Assembly (NCBI GenBank): GCA_016793065.1 | Contig: JAEULV010000130.1 | Location: 1-38,337, forward strand | Direction of reading: 5' to 3' | DNA length: 38,337 bases | Source: Hyphomicrobiaceae bacterium | Lineage (GTDB): Bacteria > Pseudomonadota > Alphaproteobacteria > Rhizobiales > Ancalomicrobiaceae | The notes under the pieces: generated by a model | Database searches by the model: none | What the model was told of the DNA's origin: nothing | The model's input: only the letters and a program-made list of their open reading frames with translations | Made by a program: the position numbers and the translations under genes | Part shown: piece by piece, positions 8,714 through 17,921 of the stretch | Numbering within the stretch: the stretch's first letter is position 1 | How the letters are laid out: each line of letters starts with the position of its first letter

Positions 8714-9472
8714 TCAGTCTAGGCCAGCGAAGAACTCTCCGACCGAGCCGCGCAACACATGGTCGGCGCGGGAATCGAGCCCGGTCGGTTCGCCGTTGAC
8801 GATCACCAACTCGGCGCCTGCGGCGCGGGCAAGCAGCGGCAGGCCGGCGGCGGGATAAACCTGCAGCGACGAGCCGATGGCGACGAACAGGTCGCAGGAC
8901 TGCACCGCCCGCTCGCAGCGCGCCAGCGCGTCGGCCGGCATTGCCTGGCCGAACGACACCACCGCCGCCTTGACCAGACCGCCGCAGGCGCGGCAGTGGG
9001 GCGCGATGCCGGTATCGGCGATCTCGGCCTCCAGATCGACCAGCTCGGCGCGCAGGCCGCAGCCGAGGCAGCTGCCATGGGTGCCGTTGCCGTGGATCTC
9101 CAGCAGCCGCTCCGGGGCCGTGCCGGCACGGCCGTGCAGGCCGTCGATGTTCTGGGTGATCAGCAGCGCGATGGCGCCGGTCCGTGTCAGGCGGGCAAGG
9201 GCGCGGTGGGTGACGTTCGGCTCGGCGCGGTCGAAGTCGCGCTTCATGACGAAGCGGCGACGCCAGTCCTCCAGCCGCGAGGCCTCGGAGCGGACGAAAT
9301 CGGCGAACTCGATCGGGGTGAACCGCGCCCAGATGCCGCCGGGCGAGCGATAGTCGGGGATGCCGGATTCGGTGGAGACGCCGGCGCCGGTCAGCACCAC
9401 GGCGTTGCGGGCTTCGCCGAACAGGCGGGCCAGCAATGCACGTCCTTCATTGACGCAGGTGACGACAGCCAT
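8714..9472 (-). CDS. Sir2-family NAD-dependent protein deacylase (sirtuin)
   Basis: Removes acetyl or other acyl groups from lysines using NAD, giving nicotinamide and O-acyl-ADP-ribose. The 252-residue product has GAGVSTESGIPDYRS (29-43), TQNIDGLH (107-114), catalytic His127 in EIHGNGT, four zinc cysteines (135, 138, 160, 163), and the GSS and VNGEPT nucleotide motifs near 200 and 225. The usual FGE after the zinc module is FGQ here. The frame is open to 9571, but the start at 9472 fits the family and has GGTGGGA about 6 bases upstream. It is divergent from gloA across 165 bp. Lacking the Tyr/Arg pair motif typical of CobB desuccinylases, it is more likely a deacetylase; this is inference. 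Confidence 0.9.
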   Translation of the reverse strand: MAVVTCVNEGRALLARLFGEARNAVVLTGAGVSTESGIPDYRSPGGIWARFTPIEFADFVRSEASRLEDWRRRFVMKRDFDRAEPNVTHRALARLTRTGAIALLITQNIDGLHGRAGTAPERLLEIHGNGTHGSCLGCGLRAELVDLEAEIADTGIAPHCRACGGLVKAAVVSFGQAMPADALARCERAVQSCDLFVAIGSSLQVYPAAGLPLLARAAGAELVIVNGEPTGLDSRADHVLRGSVGEFFAGLD

Positions 9473-9637
9473 CGATTCCCACCCTATGTTGACTTCAAGC
9501 AAGATTGCCGGAAGCGGGCGGACCCAGCTGCTGGCGACGCTTTCTCCGCCCCCGTTCCGGCGGAGCGACACTGCACATTTGTGCAGTGCACCAAATGAAC
9601 CAATGACGACGTGTGCAATGCAAGAGGACTAAAGGAC

Positions 9638-10081
9638 ATGCGTTACCTTCATACGATGGTGCGGGTAAGGGATCTCGACGCCTCGCTCGACTTCTATGTC
9701 AACAAATTGGGGCTGGTGGAAACCCGGCGCAACGACTATCCGGCGGGGCGGTTCACGCTGGTGTTCCTGTCTGCGCCGGGACAGGCCGAGGCGAGCGCCG
9801 GGCGGCCGTCGCCGGAACTGGAGCTGACCCATAACTGGGACGCCGAGCCGGAATACGGCTCGGCGCGCAATTTCGGCCACCTCGCCTATGAGGTCGACGA
9901 CATCTATGCGCTGTGCCAGCGGCTGATGGACGCCGGCGTCACCATCAACCGGCCGCCTCGCGACGGGCGGATGGCGTTCGTGCGCTCGCCCGATCTGATC
10001 TCGATCGAAATCCTGCAAACCGGCGCGGCGCTGCCGCCGGCCGAGCCGTGGCTGTCGATGCCGAATACCGGGGTGTGGTGA
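9638..10081 (+). CDS. gloA: Lactoylglutathione lyase (glyoxalase I)
   Basis: Converts the hemithioacetal of methylglyoxal and glutathione to S-lactoylglutathione, the first step of methylglyoxal detoxification. The 147-residue protein aligns along its length with E. coli GloA. The four metal ligands are all visible: His5 (LHTMVRV), Glu62 (ELTHNW), His81 (NFGHLAYEV) and Glu124 (SIEIL). The short sequence matches the nickel-type bacterial enzymes. The start at 9638 has AAGGAC immediately upstream; the longer open frame from 9611 lacks conservation. It stands alone, divergent from the sirtuin and convergent with the ferritin-like gene. No hydroxyacylglutathione hydrolase lies beside it, although the MBL-fold protein at 334-1209 is a distant relative of that fold. 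Confidence 0.92.
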   Translation: MRYLHTMVRVRDLDASLDFYVNKLGLVETRRNDYPAGRFTLVFLSAPGQAEASAGRPSPELELTHNWDAEPEYGSARNFGHLAYEVDDIYALCQRLMDAGVTINRPPRDGRMAFVRSPDLISIEILQTGAALPPAEPWLSMPNTGVW

Positions 10082-10222
10082 GGCGGGACGCGTCGAGGGC
10101 GGCGTGTGGCGCGGCGGACGGCGGGGGCTCGGTCGCCGTCGTACATGATCGCGCGCAAGCCGCCGCCGAGGCTCTGCCCGGGCGGCGGTAGCGGGTCAGC
10201 GGCGGCAGGTCGAGCGGGCGGC

Positions 10223-10702
10223 TCAGCTCTCTTGCGACGCCTTCTTGTCGAAGTTGGCGATCCACTTGAGCAGCTCGGCGACGTGCTCGCCCTCTTCCTC
10301 GACGAACTCCTTGGCGAGGATGCGGATTTCCGGATCGTCATTGTGGTCGTAGCAGGCCTGGTAGAAGTCCAGCCCGCGTTTTTCCGATTCGAGGGCCACG
10401 TCCAGCGCCTGGCGCTTGCCCATCATCGGATCGGCGGCCCAGATGGCGGCGGTTTCCGGGCTCTCGAAATCCGGCCACTGGAATTCGGCCGGCATCATCA
10501 CCGGCATGTCGCGGAAGCCGGCGCGGGCCTTGGCGTCGGCCATGTGCAGCTTGGAATAATCCGACAGGCGGCGGAACAGCGTGCCGACTTCCCGGTTGCC
10601 GACATTGTTCATGGCGTCCGCCAGTTCGCCGAACCGCAGCACCGCCTCTTCCTCGAGCTTGATCGCATAGGCGAGGAATTCTTCCACCGAACCCATCTTC
10701 AT
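10223..10702 (-). CDS. Ferritin-like (rubrerythrin-type) di-iron protein
   Basis: A 159-residue four-helix-bundle protein of the rubrerythrin/ferritin-like superfamily without a rubredoxin domain. Carboxylate and His ligands are in the expected helices: KLEEEAVLRF near the N-terminus, DYSKLHMADA in helix 2, ESEKRGLDFY in helix 3 and VEEEGEHVAEL in helix 4. Members bind a di-iron site and act in peroxide reduction or iron handling; the partner is unknown. The start at 10702 (MKMGSVEEF) has GGAGA about 9 bases upstream; the ATG at 10696 is an alternative. The open frame continues to 10942 without conservation. Such genes are frequent in microaerobic and anaerobic alphaproteobacteria, which suits the nitrate-respiring context. 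Confidence 0.85.
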   Translation of the reverse strand: MKMGSVEEFLAYAIKLEEEAVLRFGELADAMNNVGNREVGTLFRRLSDYSKLHMADAKARAGFRDMPVMMPAEFQWPDFESPETAAIWAADPMMGKRQALDVALESEKRGLDFYQACYDHNDDPEIRILAKEFVEEEGEHVAELLKWIANFDKKASQES

Positions 10703-11034
10703 GTCGTTGTCTCCGCGCGCGCCAGAACGATCGGCAACGGCCGTCACGCCAGTGCCCTTGCCCGGCGCACGGCAATCCGCGTGCCAGCGGCCATTGCCGG
10801 AAATCCGTGGCCATGGCCGGGCCTTCGCTGTCGCGGACCCGACAATGTCGACAAACACTGTTTGGGCTTCGACAAGGACCCGACACAAGTGGCCGTCGCC
10901 ACGGTCGGAATCCGGCCGCAACGGCAATGTCAAAAAATCCACAGGCCATTGCGATATCGTGTGACAAGGCGCTTGCCGAGGGTCATGTTCCCCCTTATAA
11001 GGCCCCCCATCGCCGCTTCGCGCGGCGATCCAGC
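10703..11034. other. Intergenic region between ferritin-like gene and tRNA-Glu
   Basis: A 332-bp divergent region. Its right end holds the tRNA promoter (10973-11001) and a leader hairpin (11009-11029). Near the middle is a 13-base palindrome CAAACACTGTTTG (10852-10864). A TTGACA-like -35 element for the minus strand lies around 10930, with no clear -10. No gene seen. Confidence 0.5.
10973..11001 (+). promoter_or_regulatory. Sigma-70-type promoter of tRNA-Glu
   Basis: TTGCCG (10973-10978) and TATAAG (10996-11001) are separated by exactly 17 bases and sit 34 bp before the tRNA. The match to the housekeeping consensus (TTGACA, TATAAT) is good, and transcription should start near 11008. Confidence 0.7.
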
Positions 11035-11109
11035 GCGCCCTTCGTCTATCGGTTAGGACGACAGCCTTTCACGTTGTAAAGACGGGTTCGACTCCCGTAG
11101 GGCGCGCCA
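11035..11109 (+). tRNA. tRNA-Glu (anticodon UUC)
   Basis: A complete cloverleaf of 75 bases. The acceptor stem GCGCCCT (11035-11041) pairs with AGGGCGC (11099-11105), followed by discriminator G and an encoded CCA (11107-11109). The D arm GTCTATCGGTTAGGAC is typical of tRNA-Glu. The anticodon stem ACAGC/GTTGT encloses CTTTCAC, giving anticodon TTC. The T arm is ACGGG-TTCGACT-CCCGT. An 8-bp hairpin (11009-11016 with 11022-11029) precedes it in the leader and may guide 5' processing. No clear terminator follows. Confidence 0.96.
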
Positions 11110-11173
11110 CTTCTTCCCAGAGACCCTGACATCAGTATCGCGTAAAGCGCCGCACTTTGGGCATAGGCGATTG

Positions 11174-11695
11174 CTATGGCCCCCAGAGCGCTGGCGAGAG
11201 CCACAGCGACGGCGGCAGAAGGGTTCCGGCCAGCGGGCGCGCCGACGGGCCCAGCGGCAGCGATTGCCATGCGCCCTCCCATTCCGACGGCAGCGGATAG
11301 GGCGGGTTTATACCGCGTTCCGGCTTGAAGCCGAATTGGCCGTAGTAACCGGGATCGCCGAGGACAACGACGCCGGCCATTCCCTCTAGCCGCGCGATTC
11401 CTGTCTCGATCAGCGCCCGACCGATGCCGCGCCGCTGCAGCGATGGCTTGACCGCAAGCGGTGCCAGCATCGCAACCGCCGCATCGTGCCCGTCGACGCG
11501 GCAAGGCGTGAAGGCAATGTGGCCGACGATCTCGCCATCCGCTTCCGCCACCAACGACAGCACTGGCGGCGCCAGCCGCAGCAAGTCGCCGACCAGCGGC
11601 CGTAGGTCCTCATCCGGAAAAGCCGAGGGATAGAGGACCTTCAGTGCCGGTTCGTCGGCGGCGACGGACGGGCGGATGCTGGTGAACGCGGTCAT
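11174..11695 (-). CDS. GNAT N-acetyltransferase (YhbS-like)
   Basis: A 173-residue acetyl-CoA-dependent N-acetyltransferase. The acetyl-CoA pyrophosphate-binding motif is in LAVKPSLQRRGIGRALIETG, and the following VVVLGDPGYYGQFGFKPE is characteristic of the YhbS/YhbS-like branch. The substrate is unknown. The start at 11695 follows a purine-rich stretch. It lies downstream of the nap operon on the same strand but behind a strong terminator (11785-11815), so it is probably transcribed on its own. The C-terminal Pro/Leu-rich tail (PSLWLSPALWGP) looks divergent. Confidence 0.83.
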   Translation of the reverse strand: MTAFTSIRPSVAADEPALKVLYPSAFPDEDLRPLVGDLLRLAPPVLSLVAEADGEIVGHIAFTPCRVDGHDAAVAMLAPLAVKPSLQRRGIGRALIETGIARLEGMAGVVVLGDPGYYGQFGFKPERGINPPYPLPSEWEGAWQSLPLGPSARPLAGTLLPPSLWLSPALWGP

Positions 11696-11784
11696 GGCAA
11701 CTCCCCCTCCGCACCCATGGGTTACCGTTGATCGGTCATCTGGCGGGGGAATGCAAGGTGACGTCTGCCCGTAAACGGGCGCGA

Positions 11785-11815
11785 CAAAAAGGCGCCGGAG
11801 GGTGTCCGGCGCCTT
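11785..11815 (-). terminator. Intrinsic terminator of the nap operon
   Basis: AAGGCGCCGGA (11789-11799) and TCCGGCGCCTT (11805-11815) form a perfect 11-bp stem with a 5-base loop. On the minus strand it is followed directly by a run of five T. It lies about 80 bp after the napC stop, a textbook Rho-independent terminator for the nap transcript. Confidence 0.9.
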
Positions 11816-11897
11816 GCTGAGTGTTGCAGCCCGATGATGGTGGGCGCGGGGTGTGCGGAACAGCAGCCAGCCCCTCCCCCCATCGGGCTATACGGTG

Positions 11898-12590
11898 TTA
11901 CTGCGTCACCGGCTTGCCGAGGCCGCTGGCGAAGGCGCGGAGCTTTTCAGTTTCGCCTTGGGGCGCCATGTCGGCCGAGAGCTTCTGATAGGCCTCGTAG
12001 CCGCCCTCGGGCAGCCTGTGGGCGATGCCCTGGTGGCAGTCGATGCAGGTCTTCTTCGTGTCGATGGCTTCCTGGTGCTTCTTGGCGGCGCGGGTTTCCT
12101 GCTTGGTGAAGTCCATGAACTCGAAGTTATGGCAGTTGCGGCATTCGCGCGAATCCGTCGCCTTCATCCGCTTCCATTCGCTGGTGGCGAGTTCGATGCG
12201 CTTGGCCTCGAACTTCTCCTTGGTCCAGATCGACTTGGTGATGAAGTGGCCCCAAAGCTCCTTCGAGGCCTGGATCTTGCGGATGATCTTGTGCTCCCAG
12301 TCCTTCGGTACGTGGCAATCCGGGCAGGTCGCCCGCACGCCCGAGTGGTTCTGGTAGTGGATCGTCTGCTTGTATTCGGCGAAGACGTTGTCCTTCATCT
12401 CGTGGCAGCCGGTGCAGAACTTCTCGGTATTGGTCGCTTCCAGGGCCCAGTTGAAGCCGCCCCAGAACACGACGCCGATGATGAAGCCGGCGACGAGCAG
12501 GGTGCCGAGCGCATAGCGGGCGCTGGGGGTCCAGAAGCGGCGCCACAGCGAGGCGCGCGGCTCCGCCGCTTGGGTGTTGGTATCGGTCAT
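11898..12590 (-). CDS. napC: NapC tetraheme cytochrome c quinol dehydrogenase
   Basis: Membrane-anchored NapC/NirT cytochrome that takes electrons from quinol and delivers them to NapB-NapA in the periplasm. The 230-residue protein has an uncleaved N-terminal helix (about 26-50, [22 protein letters not shown]) and four CXXCH heme sites at Cys59-His63, Cys89-His93, Cys150-His154 and Cys182-His186. Length and heme count match the family. It starts 31 bp after napB and is the last gene of the operon. A second electron route, NapGH, is present in the same operon, as in E. coli. Heme attachment needs Ccm genes, which are not in this window. Confidence 0.96.
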   Translation of the reverse strand: MTDTNTQAAEPRASLWRRFWTPSARYALGTLLVAGFIIGVVFWGGFNWALEATNTEKFCTGCHEMKDNVFAEYKQTIHYQNHSGVRATCPDCHVPKDWEHKIIRKIQASKELWGHFITKSIWTKEKFEAKRIELATSEWKRMKATDSRECRNCHNFEFMDFTKQETRAAKKHQEAIDTKKTCIDCHQGIAHRLPEGGYEAYQKLSADMAPQGETEKLRAFASGLGKPVTQ

Positions 12591-12621
12591 GGCCGTTCTC
12601 CGGATCAGGGTGTCGGACGCG

Positions 12622-13059
12622 TCACTTCACTTCCGAGGACGGCTTGAACTTGTTTTCCACCAGTTCCTTGGCGTCGGCCTGCGGCACGTGGCACTGGTTG
12701 CAGAACCAGCGGGTGCCGGCCACGGTGTCGAGCTGCTGGCCGTCGCGACCGAGATAGTGGGTCATCGACAGGGTCGGGGCGCCCTGCTTGGCGGCGACCG
12801 ACCAGTCGTGGCAGTTCAGGCACTGGTTGGCGCGCATGTCGATCTGGTAGCGGTCGATCTGGTGCGGGATCAGCGGCGGCTGCTGGCGATAGGCGCGCTC
12901 GAAGCGGTTGCCGACTTCCTGCTTGGCGACGTCGCTGACGGCGACATCGGCGTTGGGCGACGGGCCGCGCAGGGTGGTCAGTTCCTCGCTGACGACGGCG
13001 CCGATGCCGAGCGTCGCCGCGATCGCGCTGGCGGCGGCGAAGATCATGAGCTTTCTCAT
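12622..13059 (-). CDS. napB: NapB diheme cytochrome c subunit of periplasmic nitrate reductase
   Basis: Periplasmic electron-transfer subunit that forms a complex with NapA. The 145-residue precursor has a Sec signal peptide ([22 protein letters not shown], cleavage probably near residue 24) and two CXXCH sites at Cys80-His84 and Cys120-His124. Distal heme-ligand histidines are likely among His66 (LIPHQI) and His101 (SMTHYL). The start at 13059 is preceded by GGGGGAA; the frame is open to 13326 but without conservation. It lies 79 bp after napH and 31 bp before napC. Confidence 0.95.
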   Translation of the reverse strand: MRKLMIFAAASAIAATLGIGAVVSEELTTLRGPSPNADVAVSDVAKQEVGNRFERAYRQQPPLIPHQIDRYQIDMRANQCLNCHDWSVAAKQGAPTLSMTHYLGRDGQQLDTVAGTRWFCNQCHVPQADAKELVENKFKPSSEVK

Positions 13060-13138
13060 GGCAGTTCCCCCTTCATGGGACAGGCGGAGCGGGTTCGGGT
13101 ACGGGCGCTCCCCCGGCGTGGGTTTGACGGGCCGCTGG

Positions 13139-14101
13139 TCAGACGGCCTCGCGGGTTGGCGTGACGGCGGGCGCCGGATCGGTCGTCCGCGGATCGAAAC
13201 GGTGGGTGAAGCGGAAGACGTCCTGCGAACAGACATCGATGCAGCGGCCGCAGGTGGTGCAATCGCGCGCCGCGACGATCGGCGAGGCGCCGGCCGGGGC
13301 GCCGCGCAGCGCCGGGGTGATGACATGCGGCTCCGGGCAGACGGCGAAGCAGTCCATGCAGTCGTCGCAGGCGGTGCGGTTGACGGCGGAGATCTTCAGC
13401 AGCGCCTTCGAGCCGACGAGACCGTAGAAGGCGCCGACCGGGCACAGATGCGAGCACCAGCCGCGCCGGGCAACGACGAGGTCGAACAGGAACACGCCGA
13501 TGACGATGGTCAGGCCGGCGGTGGCGCCGAACACCACGGCGCGGAAGGCGATGGTGATCGGGTTGACCAGTTCCCAGGCGATGGTGCCGGTCGCCGCCGC
13601 CGTCGCCAGCACCATGCCGAGGACGAAATAGCGGGTCTCCTTGCGCGGCTGCCAACCCTTCGACTGGATGCCGAGCTTCTGGCGCGTCCAGTGGGCAAGG
13701 TCCGTCACCGGATTGATCGGGCAGACCCAGGCGCAATAGGCGCGGCCGGAGACGAGGGCATAGAACAGCGCGACGATGGCGCCGCCGATCAGCGCCAGCC
13801 CCTCCGGCCAATGGCCGGCGGCAAGCATCTGCGCCAGCATCAACGGGTCGGTCAGCGGCAGCATGTCGAGGGTCATCGACGAGGCGAGCGTGCCCCGGGC
13901 GATCCAGACGCCGAACAGCGGGCCGGTGAGGAACAGGGCGACGACCAGCGCCTGCGACAGGCGGCGCAGGATCAGGTAGCGGTTGGCGGCCCAGATGCCG
14001 CGTTCCCGGGTCTTCAGCGCATTGACGTCGGCGCGGGCCTTGCGGTTCGGCACATGCGCCGGCTTGGCGCCGAGTTTTTCGGCGGGGGTGGCGGCGGTCA
14101 T
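13139..14101 (-). CDS. napH: NapH membrane iron-sulfur quinol dehydrogenase
   Basis: Integral-membrane partner of NapG in an energy-conserving or menaquinol-linked electron route to NapA. The 320-residue protein has four or more membrane helices (about 50-70, 100-118, 158-178, 190-212). Two CX3CP motifs face the helices (Cys123/127 and Cys216/220), and two C-terminal ferredoxin-type [4Fe-4S] sites follow (Cys245/248/251/255 and Cys281/284/287/291). The start at 14101 overlaps the napG stop by four bases (ATGA). The frame extends far upstream inside napG but that part is a shadow. The last residues after about 300 are a Pro/Thr-rich tail. Confidence 0.94.
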   Translation of the reverse strand: MTAATPAEKLGAKPAHVPNRKARADVNALKTRERGIWAANRYLILRRLSQALVVALFLTGPLFGVWIARGTLASSMTLDMLPLTDPLMLAQMLAAGHWPEGLALIGGAIVALFYALVSGRAYCAWVCPINPVTDLAHWTRQKLGIQSKGWQPRKETRYFVLGMVLATAAATGTIAWELVNPITIAFRAVVFGATAGLTIVIGVFLFDLVVARRGWCSHLCPVGAFYGLVGSKALLKISAVNRTACDDCMDCFAVCPEPHVITPALRGAPAGASPIVAARDCTTCGRCIDVCSQDVFRFTHRFDPRTTDPAPAVTPTREAV

Positions 14102-14940
14102 GGCTTGAACCCTCCGTTCAGATCGAGCGGCTTGAACGGGGCGGGATCGCCGGGCGCCGGCGCGGCCGGCGGCGCGACCATGTCGGGGGCGCGGTCGGGC
14201 AGATCGATGATGCCATCGACCAGCGGGCCGTTGTGCTTCTTGTATTCCTCCCAGCCGAGCCGGTAATGGGCGCCGAGCTCGCCGCGCGCGGTCTTCAGCG
14301 GCAGTACCTTGATGGCGGCCTCGGTCAGCACGCAGGACTTCTCGCACTTGCCGCAGCCGGTGCAGAACTCGGCATGGACGGTGGGGATCAGCCGGGCATG
14401 TTTCTTGGTGCGGGTGTTCGATTCCTTCTCCAGCGTGATCGCCTTGTCGATCGCCGGGCAGACCCGGTAACAGACGTCGCAGCGCAGGCCGAGGAAGTTG
14501 AGGCAGTTCTCCTCGTCGACCAGCACGGCGGTGCCCATGTGGGCCTGGTCGATCTTCTTCACCGCATGATCGAGGGCGCCGGTCGGGCAGGCGCCGACGC
14601 AGGGCACGTCGTCGCACATCTCGCAGGGCACCTTGCGGGCGACGAAGAACGGCGTGCCGGTGGCGACGTGATCAACGCCGAGGCTGGCGAGCTTCAGCGT
14701 GTCATAGGGACAGGCGCGGACGCACAGGCCGCAGCGGACGCAGGCGGCGAGGAAGTCCTTTTCCGGCAAGGCGCCCGGCGGGCGCAGCGCCTGCACCGGC
14801 AGGGCCTGGCTCTGTTCGGCATGGGTCGCGAGGAGCGCGCCCACGGCGGCGCAAGCCGCGACGCCGCGCGCCGCGTTCTCAAGGAACTTGCGGCGGTCGG
14901 GCGTCATCAGGCCTGCGGGTTTCTGTGGTTGCGAGGACAT
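14098..14940 (-). CDS. napG: NapG periplasmic ferredoxin-type protein
   Basis: Periplasmic polyferredoxin that works with NapH to feed electrons from quinol into the nitrate reductase. The 280-residue precursor has a twin-arginine signal ([12 protein letters not shown] at residues 15-26 followed by an Ala-rich segment), fitting export of a folded Fe-S protein. Four [4Fe-4S] sites are visible: Cys67/70/73/77, Cys106/109/114/118, Cys146/154/157/161 and Cys193/196/199/203. The C-terminus (after about 235) is Pro/Ala-rich. It follows napA by 115 bp that contain a large hairpin, and it is translationally coupled to napH. Length is slightly above the E. coli protein. Confidence 0.95.
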   Translation of the reverse strand: MSSQPQKPAGLMTPDRRKFLENAARGVAACAAVGALLATHAEQSQALPVQALRPPGALPEKDFLAACVRCGLCVRACPYDTLKLASLGVDHVATGTPFFVARKVPCEMCDDVPCVGACPTGALDHAVKKIDQAHMGTAVLVDEENCLNFLGLRCDVCYRVCPAIDKAITLEKESNTRTKKHARLIPTVHAEFCTGCGKCEKSCVLTEAAIKVLPLKTARGELGAHYRLGWEEYKKHNGPLVDGIIDLPDRAPDMVAPPAAPAPGDPAPFKPLDLNGGFKP

Positions 14941-14960
14941 GATCGTCTCGGTTCGGATCT

Positions 14961-14995
14961 GGCCGGCCGTGGCGGGGCCCCTCCCCGCGCCGGCC
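14961..14995 (-). other. Intercistronic GC-rich hairpin between napA and napG
   Basis: GGCCGGC (14961-14967) pairs with GCCGGCC (14989-14995), and inside it GCGGGG (14972-14977) pairs with CCCCGC (14983-14988), leaving a 4-base bulge and a 5-base loop. No T run follows on the minus strand, so it does not look like a terminator. It may block 3'-5' decay of the upstream napFDA segment or lower downstream expression. Confidence 0.5.
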
Positions 14996-15055
14996 GGCGT
15001 TGAGGCCCTGTCCGCGAGGGGCAGGGCTGACGATGTGCGGAGATGCGCGGTCGGT

Positions 15056-17545
15056 TCAGGCGCGCTCGACCTTGCAGGCGCACTTCTTGTAGTCGGTCTC
15101 TTTCGACAGCGGGCAGGTGGCGTCGAGCGTCAGCTTGTTGACCAGCTGGCCTTCGTCGAACCAGGGGAAGAACACCACGCCCTTCGGCGGCTTGTTGCGG
15201 CCGCGGGTCTCGACCCGGCTGACGACCTCGCCGCGACGGGTGGCGACCTTGATCTGCTGGCCGCGCTTCAGCCCGCGCTCCTCGGCGTCCTCGGGGTGCA
15301 TGAACACCACCGCCGCCGGGAACGACTTGTGCAGCTCCGGCACGCGACGGGTCATGGAACCCGAATGCCAGTGCTCGAGCACGCGGCCGGTGACCAGCCA
15401 CAGCGGCCAGTCCTTGTCCGGGCTTTCCGCCGGCGGCTCGTAGGGGGCGAAGATGATCTTGGCCTTGCCGTCCTTGTAGCCGTAGAACTTCACGCCCTCG
15501 CCAGCCTTCACATAGGGATCGTAGCCCTCGCGGAAGCGCCAGTTGGTTTCCTTGCCGTCGACCACCGGCCACTTCAGGCCGCGCGCCTTGTGATAGGTGT
15601 CGAAGTCGGCGAGGTCATGGGCATGGCCGCGACCGAAGGCGGCGTATTCCTCGAACAGGCCCTTCTGCAGATAGAAGCCGAAGTCCTCGCTCTCGTGATT
15701 GCCGAAGCCCTCGGCGACCTGGCTGACCGGGAACTTGTCGACCTGGCCGTTCTTGAACAGCACCTCGTACAGGGTCTTGCCGGCGAGTTCGGGCTTCTTG
15801 GCGATCAGGTCGGCCGGCCAGACTTCCTCGACCTTGAAGCGCTTGGAGAATTCGACCACCTGCCAGACGTCGGACTTGGCCTCGCCCTGCGGCTTGATCT
15901 GCTGGCGCCAGAACTGGGTGCGGCGTTCGGCATTGCCGTAGGCGCCTTCCTTTTCCACCCACATGGCGGTCGGCAGGATCAGGTCGGCGGACAGGGCGGT
16001 GACGGTCGGATAGGGGTCGGAGACGACGATGAAGTTGTCCGGGTTGCGGTAGCCCGGATAGCCTTCCTCGTTCATGTTCGGCGCGGCCTGCATATTGTTG
16101 GTGCACTGCACCCAATAGGCATTGAGCTTGCCGTCCTTCAGCATGCGGTGCTGCAGCACCGCGTGATAGCCGACCTTGTCGGGAATGGTGCCTTCCGGCA
16201 GCTTCCAGATCTGTTCGGCGAGCTTGCGGTGCTCGGGATTGGTCACGACCATGTCGGCCGGCAGGCGATGGGCGAAGGTGCCGACCTCGCGCGCGGTGCC
16301 GCAGGCCGAGGGCTGGCCGGTGAGCGAGAACGGCGAATTGCCCGGCTCGGAGATTTTGCCGACGAGCAGATGCACGTTGTACATCAGCGAGTTGACCCAG
16401 GAGCCGCGGGTGTGCTGGTTGAACCCCATGGTCCACAGCGACATCACCTTCTTCTTCGGGTCGGCATAGATCTTGGCCAGCCGCTCCAGCTTCTCCGCCG
16501 GCACGCCCGAGAGCTCGGCGACATATTCGAGCGTATAGGGCGCGACCAGCTTGGCGTATTCTTCCATGTTGATCGGGGTGAGATCGCCCTTGTCGGCGTT
16601 GGCGGCCTTCTTCTGCGTCGGATGTTCCGGGCGCAGGCCATAGCCGATGTCCTCGACCGTGCGCGTCAGGTTGACGTGCTTGGCAAGAAACTCCTTGTTC
16701 ACCGCGCCGGTCGAGATGATGTAGTTGGCGATGTAGTTGAGGATCGCCAGATCGGTCTGCGGCTTGAAGATCATGCCGTTGTCGGCGAGTTCGAACGAAC
16801 GGTGCTCGAAGGTCGACAGCACGTGGACTTCGCAGCCGGGCTTGGTCAGGCGGGTGTTGGTGAGGCGCGACCACAGGATCGGGTGCATCTCGGCCATGTT
16901 CGAGCCCCACAGCACGAACACGTCGGCATGCTCGAGGTCGTCATAGCAGCCCATCGGCTCGTCGATGCCGAAGGTGCGCATGAAGCCGACGACGGCGGAC
17001 GCCATGCAGTGGCGGGCATTGGGATCGAGATTGTTGGAGCGGAAGCCGGCCTTGAACAGCTTGGCGGCGGCATAGCCCTCCCAGATCGTCCACTGGCCGG
17101 AGCCGAACATGCCGACGGCCGACGGGCCCTTGGCCTTCAGCGCCGCCTTCCACTTCTCGGCCATGATGTCGAAGGCCTGGTCCCACGTGATCGGCGTGAA
17201 GTCGCCGTTCTTGTCGAACTTGCCGTTCTTCATCCGCAGCATCGGCTTCTGCAGCCGGTCCTCGCCATACATGATCTTGGAGAGGAAGTAGCCCTTGATG
17301 CAGTTGAGGCCGCGATTGACCGGGGCTTCGGGATCGCCCTGGGTGGCGACGACGCGGCCGGCCTTGGTGCCGACCAGCACCGAACAGCCGGTGCCGCAGA
17401 ACCGGCACGGCGCCTTGTCCCAGCGGATGCCGGCGTCGGAGACGTTGGTCGCGGCATCGGCGGCAACGGGAAGGCCGGCGGCCGCGGCGGTGGCAACGGC
17501 GGCGGCGGCCTTGAGGATATCACGGCGGTTCGATTGGATCGTCAT
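15056..17545 (-). CDS. napA: NapA catalytic subunit of periplasmic nitrate reductase
   Basis: Reduces nitrate to nitrite in the periplasm using a bis-molybdopterin guanine dinucleotide cofactor and one [4Fe-4S] cluster. The 829-residue precursor has a twin-arginine signal (NRRDILK at residues 6-12, then an Ala-rich stretch, cleavage near AADA at 28-32). Cluster cysteines are 47, 50, 54 and 82 (CRFCGTGC). Cys180 in [10 protein letters not shown] is the expected molybdenum ligand. Length and motifs match full-length NapA throughout and no frameshift is seen. The start at 17545 lies 37 bp after napD, whose product binds the NapA signal peptide. NapB and NapC/NapGH in the same operon supply electrons. 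Confidence 0.97.
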   Translation of the reverse strand: MTIQSNRRDILKAAAAVATAAAAGLPVAADAATNVSDAGIRWDKAPCRFCGTGCSVLVGTKAGRVVATQGDPEAPVNRGLNCIKGYFLSKIMYGEDRLQKPMLRMKNGKFDKNGDFTPITWDQAFDIMAEKWKAALKAKGPSAVGMFGSGQWTIWEGYAAAKLFKAGFRSNNLDPNARHCMASAVVGFMRTFGIDEPMGCYDDLEHADVFVLWGSNMAEMHPILWSRLTNTRLTKPGCEVHVLSTFEHRSFELADNGMIFKPQTDLAILNYIANYIISTGAVNKEFLAKHVNLTRTVEDIGYGLRPEHPTQKKAANADKGDLTPINMEEYAKLVAPYTLEYVAELSGVPAEKLERLAKIYADPKKKVMSLWTMGFNQHTRGSWVNSLMYNVHLLVGKISEPGNSPFSLTGQPSACGTAREVGTFAHRLPADMVVTNPEHRKLAEQIWKLPEGTIPDKVGYHAVLQHRMLKDGKLNAYWVQCTNNMQAAPNMNEEGYPGYRNPDNFIVVSDPYPTVTALSADLILPTAMWVEKEGAYGNAERRTQFWRQQIKPQGEAKSDVWQVVEFSKRFKVEEVWPADLIAKKPELAGKTLYEVLFKNGQVDKFPVSQVAEGFGNHESEDFGFYLQKGLFEEYAAFGRGHAHDLADFDTYHKARGLKWPVVDGKETNWRFREGYDPYVKAGEGVKFYGYKDGKAKIIFAPYEPPAESPDKDWPLWLVTGRVLEHWHSGSMTRRVPELHKSFPAAVVFMHPEDAEERGLKRGQQIKVATRRGEVVSRVETRGRNKPPKGVVFFPWFDEGQLVNKLTLDATCPLSKETDYKKCACKVERA

Positions 17546-17582
17546 GGGTCGCGACCCTCCAAGTCGGTTGGAATGAGCGAAA

Positions 17583-17921
17583 TCAGGCGTTGGCGGAAAC
17601 CGTCGCGGGCGCGTGCCCGGCTCGCGCGACGGTCGGTTTGATGGCGGATGCGAGCGATGCGGAGGTTTCCGGCAGGTCGTCGACGGAAAGCTCCGGCTCG
17701 AAGGCGTGGAAGACGAGGGCGGTGTTGATGACGCCGTGGACGTGGTTCATCGCCATCAGGCTGTCGCAGGCCATGCGGCCGCGGGTGTCGGTGGCGGTGA
17801 CGACGAGGCGTCCGTCGTGGGTGCCGTCATGCACCTCGACGCCGTCCATCAGCCCGAGCGCGTGGCGAGCCGCCAGTTCCTCGGCCGGCAGGACATGGAC
17901 GAGAACTCCGATGACATTCAT
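17583..17921 (-). CDS. napD: NapD chaperone for NapA
   Basis: Cytoplasmic chaperone that binds the NapA twin-arginine signal and holds back export until the cofactor is inserted. The 112-residue product has the NapD ferredoxin-like fold start [15 protein letters not shown], followed by [18 protein letters not shown] and the central [16 protein letters not shown] segment. It is longer than the roughly 87-residue E. coli NapD because of an Ala/Ser-rich C-terminal tail after about residue 85. The start at 17921 overlaps the napF stop by four bases (ATGA). The open frame continues to 18098 but that part lies inside napF in another frame. Confidence 0.93.
   Translation of the reverse strand: MNVIGVLVHVLPAEELAARHALGLMDGVEVHDGTHDGRLVVTATDTRGRMACDSLMAMNHVHGVINTALVFHAFEPELSVDDLPETSASLASAIKPTVARAGHAPATVSANA

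Noticed and set aside
11110..11173. Search for an integrated element attachment site at the tRNA-Glu 3' end
   Set aside because: tRNA genes are common integration sites, but no integrase and no second copy of the tRNA 3' end were seen in the window.
14888..17641. 917-codon open frame on the plus strand opposite napA
   Set aside because: It is the antisense shadow of napA: high GC keeps stops out of that frame, and the translation is a His/Gly/Val/Asp-biased string without domains.
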